A stretch of DNA of 6,542 nucleotides from Bacteroidales bacterium (GTDB lineage Bacteria > Bacteroidota > Bacteroidia > Bacteroidales > Muribaculaceae). This document shows positions 1 through 6,517 of the stretch, one piece after another (positions within the stretch are counted from its first letter, which is position 1; each line of letters begins with the position of its first letter). The DNA lies in NCBI GenBank assembly GCA_004557195.1, contig SFER01000120.1, forward strand, positions 1 to 6,542, in the 5' to 3' direction. Under the pieces are notes generated by a model that saw only the letters and a program-made list of their open reading frames with translations, did no database searches and was not told the DNA's origin. The position numbers and the translations under genes are program-made.

Positions 1-1
1 A

Positions 2-2794
2 TTCGACATCTCTCTCCCCAAAGCTATAGCGGGGGAGGAAGCGACTGTAACTACTGCCTTTGGCGCAAAAGTGAGCGGCGGAAACTCAAGAATTTCGATG
101 AAATACAACAGCACCGCGCTCGAATACTCCACTTCCGACCTTATTTCGGCTATCAGCAGCCTCACCTACGACCACCTTATCTACACAACCAGCAACAAGA
201 CCATCACCGTTGCCGGAGAGAATTTGGAGTGGGGCATCGACTATTCCTATAGCGGTGTGCTATACGATGCGCGTCTCGACTATATTGCCGTAAACTATCT
301 GCGTCCGATTCAACTTGTCAACGGCAAACTCCAATTTCGACTCAGCGGCAATTATCGGATAAAAATTGACAACGCGACCGCCGAAACTATTGTGCTCGAT
401 GTTACCGATGCCATTCCGCAACGCTTGAGCGGCGAAGCCGATGCCGGCGGCGGCATGGTTTTCTATCCGATGAAGGCTGGCGAACGCGAATATTACGCAT
501 TCACCCCCGGCGGCACCTATTCAGCACCCACCTATGTGGGTAGTGTTGCCACACAAGACCTTCACGGCACTGCTACCCCCGACATGGTGATTGTTTCGCC
601 TGCTGAATATCTCACTCAGGCTCAGCGCATTGCCGCCCTCCACGAGTCGGTCGATTCGATGGATGTGCTTGTGGTAACCCCGGAGGCTGTGTATAATGAA
701 TTTTCGTCGGGCACTCAAGATATCAGCGCGTTTCGCAAGATGTGCAAGATGTTCTACGACCGAGGGAAAGCCGATGGCGGCAAATTCGGCTATATCCTCC
801 TTTTTGCACGCGCTCACTACGACAACCGTCGCATCACCGACAAGAGCAAGGTGTATGTGAAACACCCCATTATCCCCACATGGGAATCGGTTAACAGCGA
901 AAACGAGTCGTCATCGTTCAACACCGATGATATCATCACCCACCTTGCCGACAACAGTGGTTTGAGCATCGCCGCCGACAACTGCGAAATCGCAATCGGG
1001 CGTATCCCGGTTACATCTTCGTCGCAAGCCAAGGAGGTGGTGGATAAACTCTACCGCTATGTGCAGGAGAGCAACCACTCCTTGTGGCGCAACAACATCC
1101 TCATCATCGCCGACGATGAGGACAACGCAGTGCACATGAGTCAAAGCGAGTCGCTTATCGAAAAGATGAAGAGCAACGGCGGTGAGCATTATTTCTACGA
1201 TCGGGTATATACCGATGCGTTCCTTGCTACAAGTAGCGGCACCGGGCGTAGCTATCCCGACGCTCGCACCAAGATGTTCCGCTGTTTCAAAGATGGCGTC
1301 CTATGGGCTAACTACGTTGGGCACGCCAACACCGTGTCGTGGACTCACGATGGTCTCCTGTCGATGACCGACATCAACAATCGCTTCTACTACAACAATT
1401 ACCCATTCCTCTACACAGCCACCTGCGAGTTTACTCGCTGGGATGCCGACGAACTGTCGGGCGGAGAATACCTCTATCTCAACCCTCGCGGTGGCGTTAT
1501 CGGACTTATTTCGACATCTCGCGTGGCATATATCGGCGATAACGGCGTGCTCAATGGGAATGTGGCTAAATATGTCTTCTCCCGCGACAATGATGGCAAC
1601 TATCGCCGCATCGGCGACATCCTCCGCCTCGGAAAATACAACTACACCAATAACAACAAGTTGCGCTACAGCCTCATTGGCGACCCTGCCATGCGGTTGG
1701 TCTATCCAGAAGCGCGCGTGGTGGTGGAAACCATCAACGGAGAAACTGTTAGCAGCAACAATATGCCCGAACTTGCCGCACGCTCCAAGGCTACTATCAC
1801 CGGGCGCATCGAGAACATAGACGGCACCCCGGCTACCGACTTCAACGGAGTGGTGAACACCCGCCTGTTTGACGCCGAAACATCGGTTACCACCCACGGA
1901 TATGGCGATGAGGGAGCCGAATTTCTCTATTACGAGCGCAGCAACACCCTTTTCATGGGTCAAGATTCGGTGGTAGATGGCAGATTTACGGTGAAATTCA
2001 ATATGCCGGCGGAAATCTCAAACAACTATAGCCCGGCGATGCTCAATTTCTATGCCTCGGCATCCAACGGCACCGATGCCAACGGCTCAAATGAGCAACT
2101 TTATGTGTGGGGATACAGCGATGAGGTTTCCAACGACACAATAGGTCCCGAAATCCACTATTGCTATCTCAACAACGACCGATTTGCCAATGGCGATAAT
2201 GTCAACGAGTCGCCGATGCTCATTGCATCGTTCTCCGACGAGTCGGGTATCAACATCTCCAACGTGGGTATCGGGCATCAAATGTCGGCAACCCTCGACG
2301 GCAAAACTCAATACACCGACTTGTCGCAATATTTCACCCCGGCGGCAGGCAATACCGGCGGCACTATCGCCTATCCCCTCGAATCGCTCATCCCGGGTGA
2401 GCACTCGATTAGATTCAGAGTGTGGGATTCGTTGAATAATTCGAGCGACACCACCCTCTATTTCAATGTGGTTGAGGGTCTTGCTCCCGAACTCTACGAT
2501 GTGTATGCCGCTTCTCCGGCGCGCACTCAAGCCGATTTCTACTTGAGGCACAACCGCCCGGATGCAATGATCACCGTTACTATCGAGGTGTTTAACCTCA
2601 TGGGTCGCGAGGTGTGGAGCACCACTCAAACCGGCAAGAGCGACATGTTCCTCTCGTTCCCGGTTACTTGGGACCTTGGCGACAATGCCGGACGCCGAGT
2701 GAGCCGCGGAATTTACCTCTACCGCGCTTCTATCAGCACCGACGGTGTTCAATATTCAACTAAGTGTAAGAAAATCGCTGTTGCAGCCGAATAG
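2..2794 (+). CDS. porU: Type IX secretion system sortase PorU, C25 cysteine peptidase (5' partial)
   Basis: PorU is the surface signal peptidase of the type IX secretion system. It removes the C-terminal sorting domain of cargo proteins and, in the PorU-PorV-PorQ-PorZ attachment complex, joins cargo to A-LPS. The frame is open to the window edge, so the start lies upstream; GTG at 71 is internal. Numbering from that GTG, residues about 1-150 are a beta-rich N-terminal region. A gingipain-like C25 domain spans about 155-545, with the probable catalytic His418 in YVGHAN, Cys452 in TATCEFTRWD, and a closing SLIGDPAMRL at 534-543. Beta-sandwich repeats follow. The C-terminus (about 820-907) has HNRPDA, VFNLMGREVW, VTWDL and GIYLYRAS, resembling a T9SS type A sorting domain, which PorU is known to retain. 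About 930 residues are visible of a family usually around 1,100-1,200. PorV, often adjacent, does not follow; xseA starts 4 bases after the stop. The family call is firm. Confidence 0.93.
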   Translation, partial: FDISLPKAIAGEEATVTTAFGAKVSGGNSRISMKYNSTALEYSTSDLISAISSLTYDHLIYTTSNKTITVAGENLEWGIDYSYSGVLYDARLDYIAVNYLRPIQLVNGKLQFRLSGNYRIKIDNATAETIVLDVTDAIPQRLSGEADAGGGMVFYPMKAGEREYYAFTPGGTYSAPTYVGSVATQDLHGTATPDMVIVSPAEYLTQAQRIAALHESVDSMDVLVVTPEAVYNEFSSGTQDISAFRKMCKMFYDRGKADGGKFGYILLFARAHYDNRRITDKSKVYVKHPIIPTWESVNSENESSSFNTDDIITHLADNSGLSIAADNCEIAIGRIPVTSSSQAKEVVDKLYRYVQESNHSLWRNNILIIADDEDNAVHMSQSESLIEKMKSNGGEHYFYDRVYTDAFLATSSGTGRSYPDARTKMFRCFKDGVLWANYVGHANTVSWTHDGLLSMTDINNRFYYNNYPFLYTATCEFTRWDADELSGGEYLYLNPRGGVIGLISTSRVAYIGDNGVLNGNVAKYVFSRDNDGNYRRIGDILRLGKYNYTNNNKLRYSLIGDPAMRLVYPEARVVVETINGETVSSNNMPELAARSKATITGRIENIDGTPATDFNGVVNTRLFDAETSVTTHGYGDEGAEFLYYERSNTLFMGQDSVVDGRFTVKFNMPAEISNNYSPAMLNFYASASNGTDANGSNEQLYVWGYSDEVSNDTIGPEIHYCYLNNDRFANGDNVNESPMLIASFSDESGINISNVGIGHQMSATLDGKTQYTDLSQYFTPAAGNTGGTIAYPLESLIPGEHSIRFRVWDSLNNSSDTTLYFNVVEGLAPELYDVYAASPARTQADFYLRHNRPDAMITVTIEVFNLMGREVWSTTQTGKSDMFLSFPVTWDLGDNAGRRVSRGIYLYRASISTDGVQYSTKCKKIAVAAE

Positions 2795-2798
2795 CATT

Positions 2799-4112
2799 AT
2801 GGATAATTCGCAACCTATAACCCTGCGCCAACTTGCCACGCTTGTGGCAAAACAACTCCAAAACCCGTTGCTCCAAAACCGGTGGGTTACCGCCGACTTG
2901 AGCGATGTGGGGGTGAAAGGCGGACACTGCTATCTCGAACTCATCGAGAAGGATGATGCCGGAGCCACCGTGGCGCGTATCCGTGGCATGATTTGGGCGA
3001 ACAACTATTCTCGCATCAGCGCCAATTTCCAGGCGGTTACCGGCGGCAAGATTCAGTCGGGAATCAAAGTGATGCTCTGTGTGAGTGTCAATTACCATGC
3101 GCAATACGGAATGTCGGTGGTTATCAACGACATAAACCCAGAATTTACACTCGGCGACATGGAGCGCCGCCGCCGCGAGATTCTCGCGCGCCTCAAGGCA
3201 GAGGGGGTTGACAATATGAACAAAAGTCTTGCCATCTCCACCCCGGTTCCGCAACGCATTGCGGTGATTTCTTCCGATTCCGCTGCCGGATATGGCGATT
3301 TTATGAACCAGCTCAACAACAATCCGCGCGGCTACAAGTTCTACACCTGTCTGTTTCGTGCCACTATGCAGGGGCGCGACACTTCCCCCACTATTATTGC
3401 CGCTCTCATGCGCATTGCCGAGCATATCGACCTTTTCGACTGTGTGGTGATAATTCGCGGCGGTGGCGCCACAGGCGACCTCAACTCCTTCGACGACTAC
3501 GACCTCGCAAACAATGTGGCACAGTTCCCGCTCCCCATCATCACCGGCATCGGGCACGAACGCGACAACACCGTGCTCGACTACATCTCCTGGTTGAGGG
3601 TGAAAACCCCTACCGCTGCCGCCGAGTGGCTCATAGCGCAAGCCGACAAGATGATGAACAGTGTGGAGCAACTCTCCAAGAGCGTAGTGCTCAACGCGCG
3701 CGAATACCTCTCCTCGCAAAAGGAGCAGATGGCATATCTAAGCACCACTATCCCTCACACAGCGCAATCACTACTCGACAATGCCCGCGCCACACTCCAG
3801 CGCTACGCCATCTCTATCCCCGCCAATGCCCGCACCCGTGTATCCACATCGCTTGCCTCGCTCGACCACATCGCCGACACAATCCGCTCGGCGACAGCGC
3901 AGCGTGTGGCGATGGCGCGCCTCGAAATCGAGCGTCTCTACTCCTGCGTGGAGATTCTCAACCCTCGCAACACGCTCAACCGCGGCTATGCCCTCATTCG
4001 TAAAAACGGCAAATTCATCACCTCGTCCGACCAACTCGAGCCGGGCGATGAAATTGTAACCAACCTCAAATCGGGCACCGTCCGTTCTATCGTTAAACAA
4101 ATAAAACACTGA
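2799..4112 (+). CDS. xseA: Exodeoxyribonuclease VII large subunit
   Basis: Catalytic subunit of exonuclease VII, which degrades single-stranded DNA from both ends into short oligonucleotides and acts in cytoplasmic DNA repair and damage processing. The 437-residue product is close to E. coli XseA (about 456). An N-terminal OB-fold (about 8-105) includes GGHCYLEL at 41-48. The central nuclease domain has VISSDSAAGYGDF (156-168), RGGGATGDLNSFDD (220-233) and GIGHERD (250-256). D167, R220, H253 and D256 keep nearly the spacing of the E. coli essential residues D155, R205, H238 and D241, as I recall them. A helical, probably coiled-coil arm follows (about 285-385), then NPRNTLNRGYALI from residue 388. 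I chose ATG 2799, 4 bases after the porU stop, because the family's N-terminus (ITLRQLATLV) begins just after it. An in-frame ATG at 2745 lies inside porU. No Shine-Dalgarno is visible, as is usual in this phylum. xseB follows after 3 bases. Confidence 0.96.
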   Translation: MDNSQPITLRQLATLVAKQLQNPLLQNRWVTADLSDVGVKGGHCYLELIEKDDAGATVARIRGMIWANNYSRISANFQAVTGGKIQSGIKVMLCVSVNYHAQYGMSVVINDINPEFTLGDMERRRREILARLKAEGVDNMNKSLAISTPVPQRIAVISSDSAAGYGDFMNQLNNNPRGYKFYTCLFRATMQGRDTSPTIIAALMRIAEHIDLFDCVVIIRGGGATGDLNSFDDYDLANNVAQFPLPIITGIGHERDNTVLDYISWLRVKTPTAAAEWLIAQADKMMNSVEQLSKSVVLNAREYLSSQKEQMAYLSTTIPHTAQSLLDNARATLQRYAISIPANARTRVSTSLASLDHIADTIRSATAQRVAMARLEIERLYSCVEILNPRNTLNRGYALIRKNGKFITSSDQLEPGDEIVTNLKSGTVRSIVKQIKH

Positions 4113-4115
4113 TAT

Positions 4116-4325
4116 ATGGAATCTCAACAACCCACTTCCTACCAGGCGGCAATCGAAGAATTGCAACGTATCGTCGCAGAAATGCAAAGTGAAAACTGCA
4201 GCATCGACAACCTGAGCGAATACACGGTCCGCGCACTCGAACTGCTCAAATTCTGCAAGGCAAAACTCACCGCTACCGACGAGAAACTTCGCAAGATTCT
4301 CGACGAACTCGAGTCGCAGCAATAG
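4116..4325 (+). CDS. xseB: Exodeoxyribonuclease VII small subunit
   Basis: Small subunit of exonuclease VII; several copies bind each XseA and are needed for activity. The 69-residue product is all helical in character, and nearly the whole length matches the family pattern. YQAAIEELQRIVAEMQ (9-24) corresponds to the usual start of the domain, the LSEYTVRALELLKFCKAKL stretch is the central helix, and TDEKLRKILDEL ends it. It is somewhat shorter than E. coli XseB (about 80). The start lies 3 bases after the xseA stop, so the two are almost certainly co-transcribed, giving a simple way to make both subunits. No separate promoter is visible. A strong terminator begins 26 bases after the stop, marking the end of the unit. 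Confidence 0.95.
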   Translation: MESQQPTSYQAAIEELQRIVAEMQSENCSIDNLSEYTVRALELLKFCKAKLTATDEKLRKILDELESQQ

Positions 4326-4351
4326 TATCGATTTGGCGCAAAAACCGGTCT

Positions 4352-4397
4352 AAACCTCGCAATAATCACGCAAAATGCTGATTCTGCGAGGTTTTTT
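4352..4397 (+). terminator. Rho-independent terminator after xseB
   Basis: A perfect 10-bp stem pairs AAACCTCGCA (4352-4361) with TGCGAGGTTT (4385-4394), and the T run continues to 4397. The internal bases can pair further: AATCA (4364-4368) with TGATT (4379-4383) and GCA (4370-4372) with TGC (4376-4378), around an AAA loop, with a small internal loop and one bulged C. This makes an elongated hairpin of about 18 pairs followed by U-rich RNA. It ends the porU-xseA-xseB transcript and insulates the next promoter. The 5' side lacks a T tract on the opposite strand, so I read it as one-directional. Confidence 0.85.
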
Positions 4398-4417
4398 ATG
4401 CTTTTTTCGCCCATACT

Positions 4418-4449
4418 CTTGTATATACAGTAATTATACATTATATTTG
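4418..4449 (+). promoter_or_regulatory. Bacteroidales-type promoter of the acyl-CoA synthetase gene
   Basis: The -7 element TATATTTG (4442-4449) matches the Bacteroidota consensus TAnnTTTG. A TTG at 4419-4421 (CTTG in context, against consensus TTTG) lies 20 bases upstream, a suitable distance for the -33 element. Transcription would start roughly at 4454-4458, about 20 bases before ATG 4476, in a leader with no Shine-Dalgarno sequence. A 10-bp palindrome TGTATATACA (4420-4429) sits in the spacer, and a 27-bp dyad overlaps the last bases of the -7 box. Position and consensus both support the call; the start site is inferred. Confidence 0.72.
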
Positions 4450-4473
4450 CACGAAATTTAAAATTTTGTGCAA
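4447..4473. promoter_or_regulatory. 27-bp dyad overlapping the -7 box and start region, candidate operator
   Basis: The left arm TTGCACGAAATT (4447-4458) and the right arm AATTTTGTGCAA (4462-4473) are inverted copies matching at 11 of 12 positions, around a 3-base TAA centre. The dyad covers the last three bases of the -7 TTTG, the expected transcription start and most of the short leader, ending 2 bases before ATG 4476. In RNA the single mismatch becomes a G-U pair, but much of the left arm probably lies before the start site, so a DNA operator is more plausible than an RNA hairpin. Size and symmetry fit a dimeric repressor. No regulator gene is in the window, and assignment to any family would be a guess. 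Confidence 0.5.
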
Positions 4474-4475
4474 TT

Positions 4476-6137
4476 ATGATGCAAGAAAACATCGTAGAGA
4501 TTTACGAGAAAAGTTTCCGCGACAACTGGGAACTTCCCGCATTAACCGACTACACAGAAGGTAAAACAACTACTTACGGGCAATTTGCCCGCGACATCGC
4601 CCAAATCCACCTTTTCTTTAAGTTGGCAGGCGTGAAAAAAGGGGACAAAATCGCTCTTATCGGTCGTAACACCCCCTATTGGGTTACTGTATTTATCGGT
4701 ACAATCACCTATGGTGCCGTAATCGTTCCAATCCTCCAAGATTTCAATCCGCGCGACGCTCAGCATATCATCAACCACTCCGATTCGGTGCTCCTCTTTG
4801 CAGCCAACCGAATCTGGGAGCAAATGGACCTTGAGAATATGCCGTCGGTTCGTGCCGCGATTTCTTGCGACAACCGCGCACTTCTTGCGCAACAAGAACA
4901 GGAAACTATCGCTGCGCTCCTCGAGCAAATCCCTGCCGAATTTGAGAAGGAATACCCCAACGGCTTCACCGCCGAGGATATTAAATATGAGCGCCCCGAC
5001 AACACCTCGCTCGCGGTTATAAACTACACCTCGGGTACAACCGGATTCAGCAAGGGTGTAATGCTCACTTATAACAACCTCACCGGCAACACCGTGTTTG
5101 GTATGCGCTCCAAGCTGCACTTCCCCGGCAGCCGTTGCTTGTCGTTCCTCCCACTCGCTCACGCCTATGGTTGCGCCTTCGACATGCTCACACCGCTCGC
5201 CACAGGCTCCCACATCACCCTCCTGGGCAAAATCCCGTCGCCCAAAATCATTGTCGACGCAATGTCGAAAGTGAAGCCCGACCTCGTTATCTGCGTGCCT
5301 CTCGTTCTCGAGAAAATCTATCGCAAGATGATTCAACCCATGCTCTCAAAGAACATGATTCGCTGGGCGCTCATGGTGCCTTTCCTCGACAACAAAATCT
5401 ACGCGCAGATTCGCAAGAAACTCATCGAGGCATTTGGCGGCAACTTCTCGCAAATCATCATCGGTGGCGCCCCGTTCAACAAGGAAGTGGAAGACTTCCT
5501 GCGCCGCATCGAGTTCCCGTTTACAGTGGGATATGGCATGACCGAATGTGCACCGCTTATCAGTTACACCTATTGGACCGACTTCGTCCCCTACTCTGCC
5601 GGTAGGGTTCTTTCGGGCTTTATGGAAGCGAAAATCACCTCCGACGACCCCGAAAACATCCCCGGCGAGATATGCGTTAAGGGTGAGAATGTGATGCAAG
5701 GCTACTACAAGAACCCCGAAGCCACTGCTGCGGTGCTCGACGAAGAGGGTTGGCTGCACACCGGCGACATGGGCACAATCTCTCGCGACGGCACAATATC
5801 CATCCGCGGAAGGTATAAGACAATGATTCTCTCGTCAAACGGGCAAAACATCTATCCCGAGGAAATCGAGGCAAAACTCAACAACATGACCCTCGTTATG
5901 GAGAGCCTGGTAGTGGAACGCGACTCAAAACTCATAGCAATCGTCTATCCCGACTTTGAAATGATGGACCGCCTCGGCTTTACAAGCGAGCAACTTCCCG
6001 ATGAGATGGAGAAAGTGCGCAAAGAACTCAACAAAATCGTGGCTCCCTACGAGCAAATCTCAAAAATCCAACTTATCGCCAACGAATTTGAGAAGACTCC
6101 AAAGAAGAGTATCAAGCGATATCTCTATACAAATTGA
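4476..6137 (+). CDS. AMP-forming acyl-CoA synthetase (long-chain fatty acid-CoA ligase-like)
   Basis: Member of the ANL adenylate-forming superfamily. These enzymes activate a carboxylic acid with ATP to an acyl-AMP and transfer it to CoA, here probably a fatty acid feeding lipid synthesis or turnover, in the cytoplasm or at the inner membrane. The 553-residue product has the P-loop-like YTSGTTGFSKG (184-194), GGAPFNKEVEDFLRR before the adenine-binding region, GYGMTE (352-357), GWLHTGD (425-431) with the ATP-ribose Asp431, and the hinge GRYKTMI (445-451) followed by NGQNIYPEEIE (455-465). The C-terminal tail is KTPKKSIKRYLY, where the canonical catalytic lysine aligns with Ser545. Substrate chain length cannot be read from sequence. 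A MenE or acyl-ACP synthetase role is possible but less likely. Two adjacent ATGs (4476, 4479) could start it. It has its own promoter and an operator-like dyad, with terminators or gaps on both sides, so it is probably monocistronic. Confidence 0.9.
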   Translation: MMQENIVEIYEKSFRDNWELPALTDYTEGKTTTYGQFARDIAQIHLFFKLAGVKKGDKIALIGRNTPYWVTVFIGTITYGAVIVPILQDFNPRDAQHIINHSDSVLLFAANRIWEQMDLENMPSVRAAISCDNRALLAQQEQETIAALLEQIPAEFEKEYPNGFTAEDIKYERPDNTSLAVINYTSGTTGFSKGVMLTYNNLTGNTVFGMRSKLHFPGSRCLSFLPLAHAYGCAFDMLTPLATGSHITLLGKIPSPKIIVDAMSKVKPDLVICVPLVLEKIYRKMIQPMLSKNMIRWALMVPFLDNKIYAQIRKKLIEAFGGNFSQIIIGGAPFNKEVEDFLRRIEFPFTVGYGMTECAPLISYTYWTDFVPYSAGRVLSGFMEAKITSDDPENIPGEICVKGENVMQGYYKNPEATAAVLDEEGWLHTGDMGTISRDGTISIRGRYKTMILSSNGQNIYPEEIEAKLNNMTLVMESLVVERDSKLIAIVYPDFEMMDRLGFTSEQLPDEMEKVRKELNKIVAPYEQISKIQLIANEFEKTPKKSIKRYLYTN

Positions 6138-6190
6138 TAAAGGTTTAAACGGCAAGGTGCACGAAATACCCGATTTTAGGCTTTTTTATG

Positions 6191-6215
6191 GCAAAAATCA
6201 CTTTTTTTTGCTTTT
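6191..6215 (+). terminator. Possible weak terminator after the acyl-CoA synthetase gene
   Basis: GCAAAAA (6191-6197) can pair with TTTTTGC (6205-6211) around a 7-base loop, followed by TTTT (6212-6215). The stem is only 7 bp and mostly A-U, so it would be weak. It is the best terminator-like structure I found between the synthetase stop at 6137 and the next promoter. The rest of the 6138-6240 stretch is AT-rich without an obvious gene. Confidence 0.3.
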
Positions 6216-6240
6216 GGAGTAAAAAAAATCGGAAAAATAG

Positions 6241-6270
6241 TTTGCACATAAAAATTTTGTTGTACCTTTG
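6241..6270 (+). promoter_or_regulatory. Consensus Bacteroidales-type promoter of the small lipoprotein gene
   Basis: TTTG (6241-6244) and TACCTTTG (6263-6270) match the -33 TTTG and -7 TAnnTTTG elements exactly, with an 18-base spacer, slightly shorter than the usual 19-21. Transcription would begin near 6276-6280 and leave a leader of about 40 bases that is very AT-rich, with an A-rich run directly before ATG 6320 and no Shine-Dalgarno. The spacer holds an imperfect dyad, ACA..AAAATTTT..TGT (6246-6263). The exact match to both boxes suggests a strong promoter. Confidence 0.75.
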
Positions 6271-6319
6271 CACCGTATTTGAAGCATAAAAATATTGTTT
6301 TATTAAAAATTAAAAGAAA

Positions 6320-6517
6320 ATGAAAAAGTTAGTTTTATTACTTGCTGTTGTATTCAGTGTATCATTGGTTTCTTGCGGTGGTAGCGCAAAAACAGAAGCT
6401 ACTGACACTGTAGCTGCTGAACCCGCTGTTGTTGAAGAAGTTGTTGATTCTGCTGCAACTGACTCTGCTGCAACTGACTCTGCTGCTGTTGAAGCTCCTG
6501 CTGAAGAAGTAAAATAA
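6320..6517 (+). CDS. Small acidic Ala/Glu/Val-rich lipoprotein of unknown function
   Basis: I do not recognise a named family. The 65-residue product begins with a clear lipoprotein signal: MKK, a hydrophobic core LVLLLAVVFSVS, and a lipobox LVSC with the lipidated cysteine at residue 19. The mature part is only 47 residues, low in complexity, with 11 acidic and 2 lysine residues and no predicted fold. It includes SAATDSAATDSAA from a 15-bp tandem repeat. There is no acidic surface-export signal directly after the cysteine (CGGSAK), but whether it faces the periplasm or the outside cannot be decided here. All 14 alanines use GCT (11) or GCA (3), never GCC or GCG, unlike the GCC/GCG-rich genes before it. 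With the exact promoter match this suggests high expression, though recent transfer is another reading. Start and stop are clear; no terminator is visible in the 25 bases left in the window. Confidence 0.82.
   Translation: MKKLVLLLAVVFSVSLVSCGGSAKTEATDTVAAEPAVVEEVVDSAATDSAATDSAAVEAPAEEVK
6449..6485 (+). repeat. 15-bp tandem repeat, about 2.5 copies, in frame in the lipoprotein gene
   Basis: The unit TCTGCTGCAACTGAC occurs identically at 6449-6463 and 6464-6478 and begins a third time at 6479-6485 (TCTGCTG). Because the unit is five codons, each copy adds Ser-Ala-Ala-Thr-Asp without shifting the frame. The perfect identity suggests recent duplication and a length that could vary between strains. 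Confidence 0.85.

Noticed and set aside
71..73. GTG at 71 as the start codon of the PorU gene
   Set aside because: The frame is open to base 2 with coding-like residues before the GTG, and the product would lack the family's N-terminal part. The gene is cut by the window edge.
1301..1963. Open frame of 220 codons on the - strand opposite porU, and a similar one at 2087-2752
   Set aside because: Both oppose well-supported PorU domains, have shadow-like composition and no promoter or family motif.
2745..2798. ATG 2745 as the start of xseA, giving an 18-residue extension
   Set aside because: It would overlap the end of porU by 50 bases, and the added residues do not look like XseA. ATG 2799 sits directly after the porU stop and gives the normal family N-terminus.
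2760..3719. Long open frame of 319 codons on the - strand opposite xseA
   Set aside because: It lies wholly against the strongly supported xseA and the end of porU. Its composition (many His, Val, Gly and Arg) is typical of a reverse-strand shadow of GC-rich third positions, and it shows no recognisable motif.
4352..4397. The terminator hairpin acting in both directions
   Set aside because: No gene converges from the right, and the bases before the stem provide only a short interrupted T run on the opposite strand.
4449..4471. The leader dyad as an RNA hairpin riboswitch or thermosensor
   Set aside because: The expected transcription start falls inside the left arm, so the RNA would contain only part of the stem. 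A DNA-level operator fits better.
4542..5336. Open frame of 264 codons on the - strand opposite the acyl-CoA synthetase
   Set aside because: It is a shadow of a gene with every expected ANL motif; the reverse translation shows no domain signature.
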